Shown piece by piece: positions 1 to 7,309 of a stretch of 36,090 nt of DNA (the first letter of the stretch is position 1; each line of letters begins with the position of its first letter). The position numbers and the translations under genes are program-made. The notes under the pieces are model-generated. The model ran no database searches. It was not told the origin of the DNA and was given only the letters and a program-made list of their open reading frames with translations. This DNA comes from JBBSHS01 sp038232515 (GTDB lineage Bacteria; Actinomycetota; Acidimicrobiia; Acidimicrobiales; JAUJNH01). The stretch is taken from positions 1 through 36,090 of the forward strand of contig JBBSHS010000020.1 in the NCBI GenBank assembly GCA_038232515.1. The letters run 5' to 3'.

Positions 1-1
1 G

Positions 2-244
2 CACCGCCTGTTCAGCTTCATCTCCATGAACTGGCGGGGCAAGCCCCTCACCACCTACCGGACCGTGGTCGAGCTCATCGCCGCCACGACCACACAGACC
101 GGTCTCACGGTCCAGGCCGACTTCGACGAGGGCTACTACCCAACCGGCGTCAAGGTCAGCGACGCCGAACTCGCCGCAGTGCCGATCAAGCCGCACGACT
201 TCCATCCGGACTGGAACTACAGCATCCTCCCGATGCCCCCATAA
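2..244 (+). CDS. ISAzo13-family transposase, C-terminal fragment (5' end outside window)
   Basis: The open frame enters from the left edge and ends at TAA 242-244. It reads HRLFSFISMNWRGKPL, then a segment with TTTQTGLTV and ending HPDWNYSI. These are hallmarks of the end of ISAzo13-type (DDE) transposases, which cut and paste the element. Only about 80 residues are present, so catalytic residues cannot be judged. The first internal ATG (position 26) is not the real start because homology continues to the window edge. A matching N-terminal piece in the same orientation lies at the right edge. Family assignment is from recognised motifs, not from a search. Confidence 0.8.
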   Translation, partial: HRLFSFISMNWRGKPLTTYRTVVELIAATTTQTGLTVQADFDEGYYPTGVKVSDAELAAVPIKPHDFHPDWNYSILPMPP

Positions 245-310
245 GGCTCAAGTAATTGCAGCACGGGCCCTAACGGGCTTTGGACTGAAAGATGCGGCGG
301 AGAGCACCCT

Positions 311-327
311 TGAGAGCATGGCTCTCA
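311..327. other. Short perfect hairpin TGAGAGC-ATG-GCTCTCA
   Basis: A 7-bp perfect inverted repeat with a 3-base loop lies downstream of the minus-strand gene pair ending at 445. No T-tract follows on either strand, so it is at best a weak terminator or an RNA-end stabilising stem. Confidence 0.3.
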
Positions 328-444
328 CCACTGGCCTTATCACCCTAAGTCGGTTGGACGGGATCTTACTGCCGCCACGACATCCGGTGGTTAGTTAGCC
401 ACACGCGTACCATATATCCGACCACGAATGCACACCGTCGAAGT

Positions 445-777
445 CTAGGCTCGGCACTCTTGGCCGGTCTCGAACGTAGATCGGCGGTACACGAAGACGC
501 TGACGGCAAGGAGAGCAAGAACGCCGACAACAAGAGCGCCGGTGGAGAACTTCCGGCGCCATGCGCTGTCCACGACAGACGTATTGTGCGTTCGGCCGAA
601 CACATCCCCAATGCGAGCCTCGATTGTTCGTACCGCAGCCCGACGGACTGATCCTGGCGGAACGATGATCTCGCCCGGATGATCACGGTCGGTGAGATTG
701 AGCGCTAGACCGCGCCGGGCAGTGTCCGCGGTCTTGGCAACGTTTTGGCGCACGCCTGCTGTGGTCGTCGTTGCCAT
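445..777 (-). CDS. Small single-pass membrane protein, unknown function
   Basis: A 110-residue protein. Residues 1-75 are soluble, rich in Arg, Thr and Ala. One hydrophobic helix (about 80-97, GALVVGVLALLAVSVFVY) is followed by a short basic tail, giving a C-terminal tail-anchor topology. It starts 9 bp after the stop of the upstream membrane glycosyltransferase on the same strand and is probably co-transcribed with it. I do not recognise the family. Overlapping frames on both strands are low-complexity shadows. The gene is supported mainly by its position and by the single plausible transmembrane segment. Confidence 0.5.
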   Translation of the reverse strand: MATTTTAGVRQNVAKTADTARRGLALNLTDRDHPGEIIVPPGSVRRAAVRTIEARIGDVFGRTHNTSVVDSAWRRKFSTGALVVGVLALLAVSVFVYRRSTFETGQECRA

Positions 778-786
778 CTTGGCCCG

Positions 787-1986
787 TCACGGAACGCCGG
801 AGGCATGCGCTATGGCAACACCCCAGGCGACAACGCCGACATATGTGACGAGCTCGTAGCGGCGGGAGGCCAAGCGGGAGACGAGCCCGCCGACGGCCAC
901 CGCCACCGGCACAATCCCAACGAGCAGGTACAGGCCCGACGAACCGCTGGGAACGCGGGCGTTGTAGGCGACGAAGCCGACCAGAACGAGGGCCGGGATG
1001 GCGGCCGAGCACACCCAACCAAGATGGGACCGACCGGCGCCGGCCGCCCACAGCCAACTCGCCAGGACCAGCGCGCTCGTCAGGAGCGCCACGACGAGCA
1101 GCCAGCCCCCGACAGTGTCTCGCCACGGGGGCTTCACCCCACAGTCAGTCGCCCACAACCATTTCCACGCCGAGCCGTAGAAGGAGTGCTTCGCTGCGCA
1201 CCGTCCGAGGGCGATGCGGGTGAAGAAGCCGACCGGGTAGTGCGCATACAGGCCGCCCAGCTGGTCGAGGTGGAACAGGTCGGCATTGAGCGGCGTCGGC
1301 GTCCCGTACAGGGCCACGTTGCGGCCGTAGAAGGCGGCAAGCAGAACCCCTCCGGGAGCGAGGGCAGTGACCAGCGGACGCAGGCGGTCACGGTGGGTCC
1401 AGACCAGCACCGGCACGACGACGACCAGAGCGAGGAGGCCGGAGAACTTCGACAGGCCGGCGAGCGGAGCGCCTATCCCGAGCCAGACGTAGCCGCTGCG
1501 CCGGCCCTGCCGCAGTGCAACAACCGCGAGCAGAAGAACGGCCACACCCAGGCCGGCTGCCGTCTCCGGGTAGATGCGGGTGGCCACGTTCGCCTGGCCT
1601 GGGAGAAGCCACACCAGGGCGGCGGCGGCCGACGCCCCGACCCATCGGCCGCCGAGGCGGATGACGATGACGGCGGCAACAACGCCTTCGAGGATCCATG
1701 CCACCGTCGCCACGGCGCGGCCGCCGTCGGTCAGCGTGAGCCCGGCCAGTTTGGCCGTGATGACGCTTGCCCCGTAATAGAGCGGCGGGTGGTAGAAGGC
1801 GAAGCCCTGGTCCGCATGGGGCGGCCAGTGGTGCACCTGCAGCCACCGGAGGTAGTCGATCTGGGCGTCGTAGTCCCCAGAGATGGCCGGATCGAAGGTC
1901 CGGTACGCCTTCACCGCCACCAGAATGAGCAGGAGCGCCAGTGGCAGCAGGGCCAGAGCGGTGCGCCTCCACCCGCTCACGCCCAC
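787..1986 (-). CDS. GT39/ArnT-like polytopic membrane glycosyltransferase
   Basis: A 399-residue integral membrane protein with about nine or ten hydrophobic helices. After the first helix comes an acidic extracytoplasmic loop with GDYDAQIDYLRWL, then FYHPPLYY. This resembles the first loop of C-type glycosyltransferases (PMT/ArnT, GT39-like), where acidic residues act on a polyprenyl-phosphate sugar donor. The likely role is transfer of a sugar to a protein or envelope lipid on the outer face of the membrane. Donor and acceptor cannot be inferred. It is followed after 9 bp by a small membrane protein. The antisense frame 745-2031 is a GC-rich shadow. Confidence 0.7.
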   Translation of the reverse strand: MGVSGWRRTALALLPLALLLILVAVKAYRTFDPAISGDYDAQIDYLRWLQVHHWPPHADQGFAFYHPPLYYGASVITAKLAGLTLTDGGRAVATVAWILEGVVAAVIVIRLGGRWVGASAAAALVWLLPGQANVATRIYPETAAGLGVAVLLLAVVALRQGRRSGYVWLGIGAPLAGLSKFSGLLALVVVVPVLVWTHRDRLRPLVTALAPGGVLLAAFYGRNVALYGTPTPLNADLFHLDQLGGLYAHYPVGFFTRIALGRCAAKHSFYGSAWKWLWATDCGVKPPWRDTVGGWLLVVALLTSALVLASWLWAAGAGRSHLGWVCSAAIPALVLVGFVAYNARVPSGSSGLYLLVGIVPVAVAVGGLVSRLASRRYELVTYVGVVAWGVAIAHASGVP

Positions 1987-2007
1987 CGCAACGAGCCTAG
2001 TGCCGCG

Positions 2008-2180
2008 TCAGGCAACCTTTGCGCGGATTGAAATAGCACGAAGTGCCTTGTCCTCGGTGTGGCGGTTCCTCCAACCGATGTAGCGGCGGATCATCGAATT
2101 CTGCTCGTCGTGGGGCCGGTGGTCGGGTGCCGTCGAGGACGAAGTAGCGCAGGGCGGTGAACTGGCACTCGATTAACCGG
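2008..2180 (-). pseudogene. IS630-family transposase, C-terminal remnant with frameshift
   Basis: Reading the minus strand gives ECQFTALRYFVLDGT, then after a one-base shift DHRPHDEQNSMIRRYIGWRN, and the end ALRAISIRAKVA followed by TGA (2008-2010). This matches the usual end of IS630-type DDE transposases (ALRYFxLDGTDHPSHxEQ and a terminal RANVA-like motif). One extra C at about 2128 breaks the frame between DGT and DH. Only about 57 residues survive. The remnant stops abruptly next to an IS1380-like remnant on the opposite strand. Confidence 0.75.
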
Positions 2181-2200
2181 CCCTCGGGGGCAGGTCAAGC

Positions 2201-2467
2201 AAATGTTCCGGATCAGCCCGAATTCTTCAGCCGGCGGAGGTGGCCGTCGAGGCCTGTGACCTGCTGCCATTCACCCAGTCGCTGTGCCTGGAGGGCGAAC
2301 TCGCCGTCGCCGAGCCCAAGCGGCTCCGCTACTGCCTGCTCCACGCCGCCGGCCGCCTGACCCGCTCCGGGCGGCGGACCTCCCTCCGGATCCCGGCCAA
2401 TTGGCCGTGGGCGAAGGAGCTCGCCGGTGCGTTCAACCGCCAGGACTCGCTGGTCCTGCGGACCTGA
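2201..2467 (+). pseudogene. IS1380-family transposase, C-terminal remnant
   Basis: The frame reads ACDLLPFTQSLCLEGELA, EPKRLRYCLLHAAGRLTRSG and then RIPANWPWAKELAGAF before TGA 2465-2467. The EPKRLRYxLLHxAGRLxRSGRR block and the WPWAxEL end are typical of IS1380-type transposases. No plausible start codon or upstream catalytic domain is present: the frame begins against the IS630 remnant at about 2190. The following 180 bases are non-coding and end near TTGAAAAGTCCGGGT (about 2650), which may be the element's 3' terminus. Only the tail survives, so it is inactive. Confidence 0.75.
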
Positions 2468-2697
2468 ACTCCCGGGGGTGGGACCGGCCCCGCCCTCACG
2501 ACCCTCTGCTCGCGGGACTGCCGCCCGACAGGTCAACCGGCTCGTCCTGTTCGGCCGCGTCCCAACTCCCGGTCCGGCGTTCCACACCCCGCCGGTCCGC
2601 GCGCCGCGCGTCGAAGCATCGGTCCTACACGGGCCGCTACCGAGGAGCTTGTTGAAAAGTCCGGGTTCGCTCGTATGGAACGGCCCGTCTCCCACCG

Positions 2698-3012
2698 TCA
2701 GTCGAGTTCCAAGGCCAGACGCAGCGACTTGTCGATCTCCTCCTGCTCGTCGTGCCTGACGTGTCCGACGAGATCGCCGAGCCGCTCCGGAGCTACCGCT
2801 GCTGTTTGCTCGACGAGCACTTGCGTCTGCTCGTCGCCAACGGTGATCGTCGGGCGGAAGACACGGTGCGGCGCAGAACGCGAAGTCGGCGCGACGAGGA
2901 TGGTTGACAGCAGCAGGTCATCGGACTGCACGACGACTGCATACCGGGGCCCGCGCTGCTCGCTGCCCCGACCACCACGCGGGGCGCGCAGGCGATAGAC
3001 GTCACCACGCAC
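2698..3012 (-). CDS. MazF/PemK-family endoribonuclease toxin
   Basis: A 104-residue PemK/MazF-fold protein. It starts RGDVYRLRAP and contains QRGPRYAVVVQSDDL, the conserved beta-barrel core, then STILVAPTS. Members of this family cleave mRNA at short sequences. I chose GTG at 3010-3012 because the conserved RGDVY motif follows directly and the start overlaps the antitoxin stop (3002-3004) by 11 bases, as in many toxin-antitoxin operons. An upstream ATG at 3138 would add an unconserved tail read from antitoxin codons. Length is usual for the family. Confidence 0.85.
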   Translation of the reverse strand: MRGDVYRLRAPRGGRGSEQRGPRYAVVVQSDDLLLSTILVAPTSRSAPHRVFRPTITVGDEQTQVLVEQTAAVAPERLGDLVGHVRHDEQEEIDKSLRLALELD

Positions 3013-3232
3013 GCAGCGTGCCGATCTCGTCGAGCACCTGTCGGCTCTCGGCGAGATCAGCCGGATCCGCCGAGGCATCCTGGGACTCTCGCCGCATTTG
3101 TTCCCGCCGGCGCAGCCGAACGGCGTCGACGAGTGCATGGCGGATTGCTTCGGACACCGAGGAGCCGTCGGCGGTCAACTCTGCAAGCGCTCGCTCGGCT
3201 CGTTCGTCGGTTCGGAAGTTCACGACAGCCAT
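3002..3232 (-). CDS. Ribbon-helix-helix-type antitoxin of the MazF/PemK pair
   Basis: A 76-residue protein starting MAVVNFRTDERAERAL. An N-terminal beta strand plus helices (SVSEAIRHALVDAVRL) suggest an RHH DNA-binding fold, followed by an acidic, probably disordered toxin-binding tail (ASADPADLAESRQ). It should neutralise the downstream toxin and repress its own operon. I chose ATG 3230-3232 because the fold begins directly after it. The upstream starts at 3283 and 3262 would add an unconserved basic leader. The toxin start overlaps its stop. Confidence 0.75.
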   Translation of the reverse strand: MAVVNFRTDERAERALAELTADGSSVSEAIRHALVDAVRLRRREQMRRESQDASADPADLAESRQVLDEIGTLRAW

Positions 3233-3258
3233 GACGGGAACCCTACCCATTGTGTAAG

Positions 3259-3266
3259 ACATATGT
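3259..3266. promoter_or_regulatory. Palindrome ACATATGT upstream of the toxin-antitoxin operon
   Basis: An 8-bp perfect palindrome sits 27 bp upstream of the antitoxin start, in the otherwise gene-free stretch 3233-3447. RHH antitoxins usually bind short palindromes over their own promoter, so this is a candidate operator half or core. It is short enough to occur by chance. Confidence 0.3.
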
Positions 3267-3447
3267 GCTACGAGATGGACCACGCATCTTCATCAGCCGG
3301 GACCATCACGGATGCATCTATCCTTCATCGGCGATGAGGGGCGACCCGGCATTTTGCGGTGGTGGGCATCTGCCGGGCGTGCGCGGTGCTGCCGGCGGAC
3401 CCGCCGAGGCGTAGTGTGAACAGCCGCAAACGGGGAAGGCTTGGCGG

Positions 3448-3624
3448 ATGACTCCCCAGACGACGTCGCGCATCATGGTGCTGCTGTCCATGGCGTACGG
3501 GCTCAGCGTCGGCGCACTCGCCATCGCCGACTCAGGCGCCCTCAGCGGGTTCACGATCATTGGCGCGATGGTGCTGGGCTTCCTCTGGTTCGCCCGATCG
3601 CTCTTCATGAAGCGTGCCCGGTAG
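3448..3624 (+). CDS. 58-residue small membrane protein
   Basis: ATG 3448-3450 opens a 58-codon frame ending TAG 3622-3624. It begins MTPQTTSRIMVLLSMAYG, contains two hydrophobic segments (about residues 9-27 and 32-52) and ends with a basic FMKRAR tail, giving a helical hairpin with both ends probably cytoplasmic. A strong Shine-Dalgarno-like GGGGAAGG lies at 3432-3439. The family is not recognised. The longer overlapping frame from 3441 has Arg/His-rich composition here and belongs to the regulator only further downstream. The protein lies 47 bp upstream of the BTAD regulator on the same strand. Confidence 0.6.
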   Translation: MTPQTTSRIMVLLSMAYGLSVGALAIADSGALSGFTIIGAMVLGFLWFARSLFMKRAR

Positions 3625-3671
3625 CCACGGGTAGTTCGCCGCCGGTCGTCGGTCACGACCGCAGGATCGCG

Positions 3672-6600
3672 GTGCGAATGTTCGGTCCCCTCGAGCTCGA
3701 CGTCAGCGGGTGCCGACTCGGCGCCGGGGACTTCGGGGCCCGCAAGCCCAAACAGCTCCTCGAGATCCTCTTGTGCGTCCGGGGCCATGCCGTCGCCAAG
3801 GAGCGAATTGCCGACCTCCTTTGGGGGGAAGCGCTGCCGAAGAACCCGGCGGCGACGCTCGAGACCTACGTCTCCGTCCTTCGACGCCGCCTGGCATCGG
3901 ACGGGAACCCCGGGATTCTCCTGACTGAGCCCGGGGCGTACCGGATCGCCGCCGAGACGGTCGATGTGGATGTCGACCATTTCGACTCGCTGGTCCGCCG
4001 AGGCGGGCGGCCGGCGCTGACCCGGGCACTCGACCTCGTGGTCGGCGACCTGCTGGAGGACGAACCGTACGGCGAGTGGGTGCTACAGCTCCGGGAGACG
4101 TACCGGGAGCGCAGGGTCAACGCCATGCTCGACGTGGCCGAGGAGGCGCTGGAGTCGGGGGACAACGACGGGGCTCTGGTCCATGCGGAGGACGCGCTGC
4201 GTGCTGCACCGATGCAGGAACGCGCCTACCGCATGTCGATGCTGGCCCGCTACGCCCTGGGTCGCCAGGACGAGGCCCTCCGGGCGTTCGAACGTTGCCG
4301 AACGGCCCTGGCCGAAGGGCTGGGCGTCGAGCCGCTCCCCCAGACAATCGCCCTGCAGGCGTCCATCCTGCGCCACGAGGACGCCGGGGGCCTGCTGCCC
4401 CGACGTCGCCCGCCGACACGAGCAGCGATGACGCTACCGGTGGCACGCGTCCCGCTCCTGGGGCGGGTGCAGGAACTGGCTGAGCTCGAACAGCATTGTG
4501 AGGAAGCCTTGACCGGCACGACCGCTGTGATCGTGGTCCGCGGCGAGCCCGGTATCGGCAAGACCCGGCTGGTGGACGAACTGTTGGCCCGGCTGCCACA
4601 CATACCGGTCGGTCGGGCCAAGTGTTTCGAGCTGGGCTCCGACCTTCCCTACGTTCCCCTGGCCGAGGCCCTACGAGGTCTCGGGGGCGTCGATCATCTC
4701 AATGACTCGCAGCGGTCGGCCCTCGGCGAGATACTGCCCGAGCTATGCCGGCCAGACGTGGGCCGGCCAGACGTGGGCCGGCCGGAGATGGGCCGGCCGG
4801 CCCTCGCACCGCAAGCGGCCAGAGCTCGAGGATTGGAGTCCTTGGCCGCCCTCGTCCGAGACCGTGGGCCTATGGTGCTCTTCGTCGACGACCTGCATTG
4901 GGCCGACGCCTCGACGGTGGCCGCCCTCGGCTTCCTGGCCCGCCGATGCGCGACCGTCCCCCTGGTCATCGTCGTTGCCTTGCGCAGCGAGGAGGCCGGG
5001 CCCAGCCATCCTGCCCACCGCTTGGAGGCGACCCTCTCCATAGAGTTGGGCCCGTTGGAGGCCGTCGACCTGAGCCCGCTGGGGGTCGATCGTCTGTACG
5101 AGCGCACCGCCGGCCACCCGCTCTTCGTGGTCGAGCACCTGAGGGCCGGTGCCAACGGAGCGCCGGATGGTGGCCGCGAGACCTTACGGGAACTGATCCT
5201 CTCCCGCTGCCGGGCCGCGGGCCCGCAGGCGCATCGGATCCTGGCCGCGGCCTCGGTGATCGGCCGGTCGTTCGATCCGACCGTCCTGGCCCGAATGCTC
5301 GATTCGCCGCCGAGCCGGCTCACCGAGGAGCTGGAGACCCTTTGCCGGCGCCGGTTGCTCGATGTCGTCGGCATGCGCTTCGATTTCCGCCACGACCTCG
5401 TACGTGACGCGCTGATCGCCAGCCTGTCACCGGCCCGGCGTCGGGCCCTCCACGCTCGGGCGCTGGAAGCGCTGGAGGAGATCGGGGCGGGTGCGGGCGA
5501 ACTTGCCCGCCACGCCGAGGAGGCCGGCGCCTGGGAGCGATCGGTCCGGTACTCCCTCCTCGCCGCCACCTCTGCAGAGGATCATTGGGCCAACATCGAG
5601 GCGGCCGCCCACCTCGAGAGGGCCAAACGAGGCGCGGCCCAGGCGGGCTCGCTCGATCCGGCGGCAACTGAGGCACTCCTCGTCCGGCTCGGTCGGCTCC
5701 TTGTCAGGATCGGCCGCACCCCGGACGCCGAGGCGCTCCTGCGCGAGGCCTGCGCCTCCGCCGAGGAACGCGAGGACGACCGCTCGCTGTTCGAGGCGCT
5801 CGACGCCCTGACCGCCGCCCGCCACCGGGGAGCCGGTTCCCCCTCGGACGCCTTGGGCCACGCCACGTCGAGTCTCGAGGTGGCCGGCCGGACCGGCGAC
5901 AGGATGCTTCTCAGCCGCGCCCACATCGCCATCGGCAACGCGAGCGGCAGCTTGGGCATGCTCCAGGATGCCGTCGACCATTGCGGTTCCGCCCTGGAGC
6001 TGACCGAACAGAGCGGCTCGCAACTGCCGGCCCTCGCCGCAGCGCGGATCGGCCTGATCATGCACCACTGGGCTCGAGAAGGTGAGTCGATGGCCTGGTC
6101 GGAGCGTGCGGAGACCGCGGCGCTCGAGCAGCATGACGAGGAGACGCTCGTGATGACCCGATGGGCCCGGGCCCTTTCCTGCGCCGCGGTGGGCCGGTAC
6201 CAGGACGCCTGGTCGGCACTCGACTCCATCGGACGGATCGGCCACGGGGAGGAGGTCTTCTGGCACGCGCGGGTACCGAACACCTACGGGTCCATCCTGT
6301 CGGATCTCTGCCTGTACGAACCGGCCCTCGACCGTGACCGCGAGAGCCTCGAGGCGGCCCGATCGTCGGTGCTCAAGGTGGTCCGGGAGGCCGAACTGCA
6401 GACGGTGCTCAACGTGGCCACCGACCAACTGGGGCTGGGGCGGGTGGACGACGCCGCGGCCAACCTGGACCTGGTCCGCGCCGAGGTGTCCCACGTCGAG
6501 GACGCTCGGTTCCGCTACCTGAGCCGTCTCCACTTCCTCGATGCCCAGGTAGGGCTGGCCCGGGGCGATCCCGAGCTGGCCTTGGACGCGGCCACACGTT

Positions 6601-6905
6601 GCCTGGCCTTGGCCACGCGGCACGCCCTCCCCAAGTACGAGGCCCGAGGGCGGATGGCTCTCGGCTGCGCGCTGGCCGCTCTGGGCGACGTGACCGTCGG
6701 GGTGGGCGAGGCCCGGCGGGCGGCTCGTCTCGCTGATCAGCTCGGCTACGTCGGAGTGAGTTGGCGGGCGTGGTGGGCCGCGTTCGGCCTGACCGGCGCC
6801 GTTTCGGACCGGCGCAATGCCCAGGCCGGCGTACAGCGAGCGGCAGCCGGCGTGGCCGACACCCTTCGAAGCCAGTTCCTCCAGGCCGTCCCGGTCGACG
6901 GCTGA
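3672..6905 (+). CDS. AfsR-like BTAD transcriptional regulator with ATPase and TPR-like region
   Basis: A 1077-residue regulator. Residues 1-95 form an OmpR-type winged helix (MFGPLELDV, ARKPKQLLEILL, ADLLWGEALP, ETYVSVLRRRL). Residues about 100-245 form the bacterial transcriptional activation domain. An AAA/STAND-type ATPase follows, with Walker A GEPGIGKTRL at about 291 and Walker B MVLFVDDLHWAD at about 401. The C-terminal half is alpha-helical and Ala/Leu-rich, TPR-like. Such proteins sense a signal through the ATPase/TPR part and activate promoters with direct repeats. GTG 3672 was chosen for AGGA 5 bases upstream. ATG 3678 is possible. The frame upstream to 3441 is non-homologous. It probably controls the importer operon that follows. 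Confidence 0.85.
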   Translation: MRMFGPLELDVSGCRLGAGDFGARKPKQLLEILLCVRGHAVAKERIADLLWGEALPKNPAATLETYVSVLRRRLASDGNPGILLTEPGAYRIAAETVDVDVDHFDSLVRRGGRPALTRALDLVVGDLLEDEPYGEWVLQLRETYRERRVNAMLDVAEEALESGDNDGALVHAEDALRAAPMQERAYRMSMLARYALGRQDEALRAFERCRTALAEGLGVEPLPQTIALQASILRHEDAGGLLPRRRPPTRAAMTLPVARVPLLGRVQELAELEQHCEEALTGTTAVIVVRGEPGIGKTRLVDELLARLPHIPVGRAKCFELGSDLPYVPLAEALRGLGGVDHLNDSQRSALGEILPELCRPDVGRPDVGRPEMGRPALAPQAARARGLESLAALVRDRGPMVLFVDDLHWADASTVAALGFLARRCATVPLVIVVALRSEEAGPSHPAHRLEATLSIELGPLEAVDLSPLGVDRLYERTAGHPLFVVEHLRAGANGAPDGGRETLRELILSRCRAAGPQAHRILAAASVIGRSFDPTVLARMLDSPPSRLTEELETLCRRRLLDVVGMRFDFRHDLVRDALIASLSPARRRALHARALEALEEIGAGAGELARHAEEAGAWERSVRYSLLAATSAEDHWANIEAAAHLERAKRGAAQAGSLDPAATEALLVRLGRLLVRIGRTPDAEALLREACASAEEREDDRSLFEALDALTAARHRGAGSPSDALGHATSSLEVAGRTGDRMLLSRAHIAIGNASGSLGMLQDAVDHCGSALELTEQSGSQLPALAAARIGLIMHHWAREGESMAWSERAETAALEQHDEETLVMTRWARALSCAAVGRYQDAWSALDSIGRIGHGEEVFWHARVPNTYGSILSDLCLYEPALDRDRESLEAARSSVLKVVREAELQTVLNVATDQLGLGRVDDAAANLDLVRAEVSHVEDARFRYLSRLHFLDAQVGLARGDPELALDAATRCLALATRHALPKYEARGRMALGCALAALGDVTVGVGEARRAARLADQLGYVGVSWRAWWAAFGLTGAVSDRRNAQAGVQRAAAGVADTLRSQFLQAVPVDG
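4747..4800 (+). repeat. 15-bp in-frame tandem repeat inside the regulator
   Basis: About 3.6 copies of a 15-base unit (GCCGGCCAGACGTGG, third copy diverged) encode RPDVG RPDVG RPEMG RP between Walker A and Walker B of the ATPase domain. Because the unit is a multiple of three, copy-number change would alter loop length without breaking the frame. Confidence 0.8.
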
Positions 6906-6921
6906 AAGGTTTTCCAAAGGT
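6905..6921 (+). promoter_or_regulatory. Candidate SARP/BTAD direct-repeat site
   Basis: AAAGGT occurs at 6905-6910 and again at 6916-6921, start to start exactly 11 bp. A further AAGGT is at 6931-6935, off that phase. SARP/AfsR regulators are known to bind heptameric direct repeats one helical turn (11 bp) apart just upstream of their target. The site overlaps the regulator's stop codon and lies 44 bp before the first importer-operon gene. No clear -10 box is seen, so this is a geometric inference. Confidence 0.45.
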
Positions 6922-6964
6922 CGGACGGTGAAGGTGTTCACATGGACGAAACCAGGAGCGGGCC

Positions 6965-7309
6965 GTGCATGCGATGACCGTCTACTTCTCGTTGCCGGCG
7001 GACACCGACTGGGCGGCGATGCGCGACGTCGCTCGCCACCGGGCGCCGCTGTACGAGGACATGGCCGCGCTGCGATCGAAGTCGTGGGTCGTGGACGCCG
7101 ATCAAAGCCTCTACGGGGGACACTACGTGTGGGAGTCGGCCGATGCGGCCGATGCGTTCCTCGGCTCCGAGCTCTTCCAGGGCTTCGTCGCCAAGTTCGG
7201 GCCCCCGGAGGTCCACACCTACGAGGTCGTGGCCTGCGTCGAGCGCGGCACCGTCGTAGCCACCCCTGACGACATACCACCCGCGGGGCGCAAGGGTGCC
7301 CGCTCATGA
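6965..7309 (+). CDS. YdhR-like alpha+beta barrel (ABM-superfamily) small protein
   Basis: A 114-residue protein reading MTVYFSLPADTDW near its start, then YVWESADAADAFLGSELFQG and PPEVHTYEVV. This pattern resembles YdhR-type putative monooxygenases of the dimeric alpha+beta barrel superfamily. Substrate and activity are unknown. GTG 6965 is chosen because AGGAG (6954-6958) is at good spacing. ATG 6974 would leave 15 bases. Its stop TGA overlaps the next ATG (ATGA at 7306-7309), so it is translationally coupled to the substrate-binding gene and probably serves the same pathway. Confidence 0.65.
   Translation: MHAMTVYFSLPADTDWAAMRDVARHRAPLYEDMAALRSKSWVVDADQSLYGGHYVWESADAADAFLGSELFQGFVAKFGPPEVHTYEVVACVERGTVVATPDDIPPAGRKGARS

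Noticed and set aside
245..300. Inverted repeat shared with 35945-36000 as ISAzo13 termini
   Set aside because: A loose resemblance (CCG.GC followed by ATTA) exists between the two flanks, but too many mismatches and gaps are needed to call it a terminal repeat by eye.
745..2031. 428-residue plus-strand frame opposite the glycosyltransferase
   Set aside because: Highly charged and Gly/Arg/His/Gln-rich, with no hydrophobic core. The minus strand encodes membrane helices.
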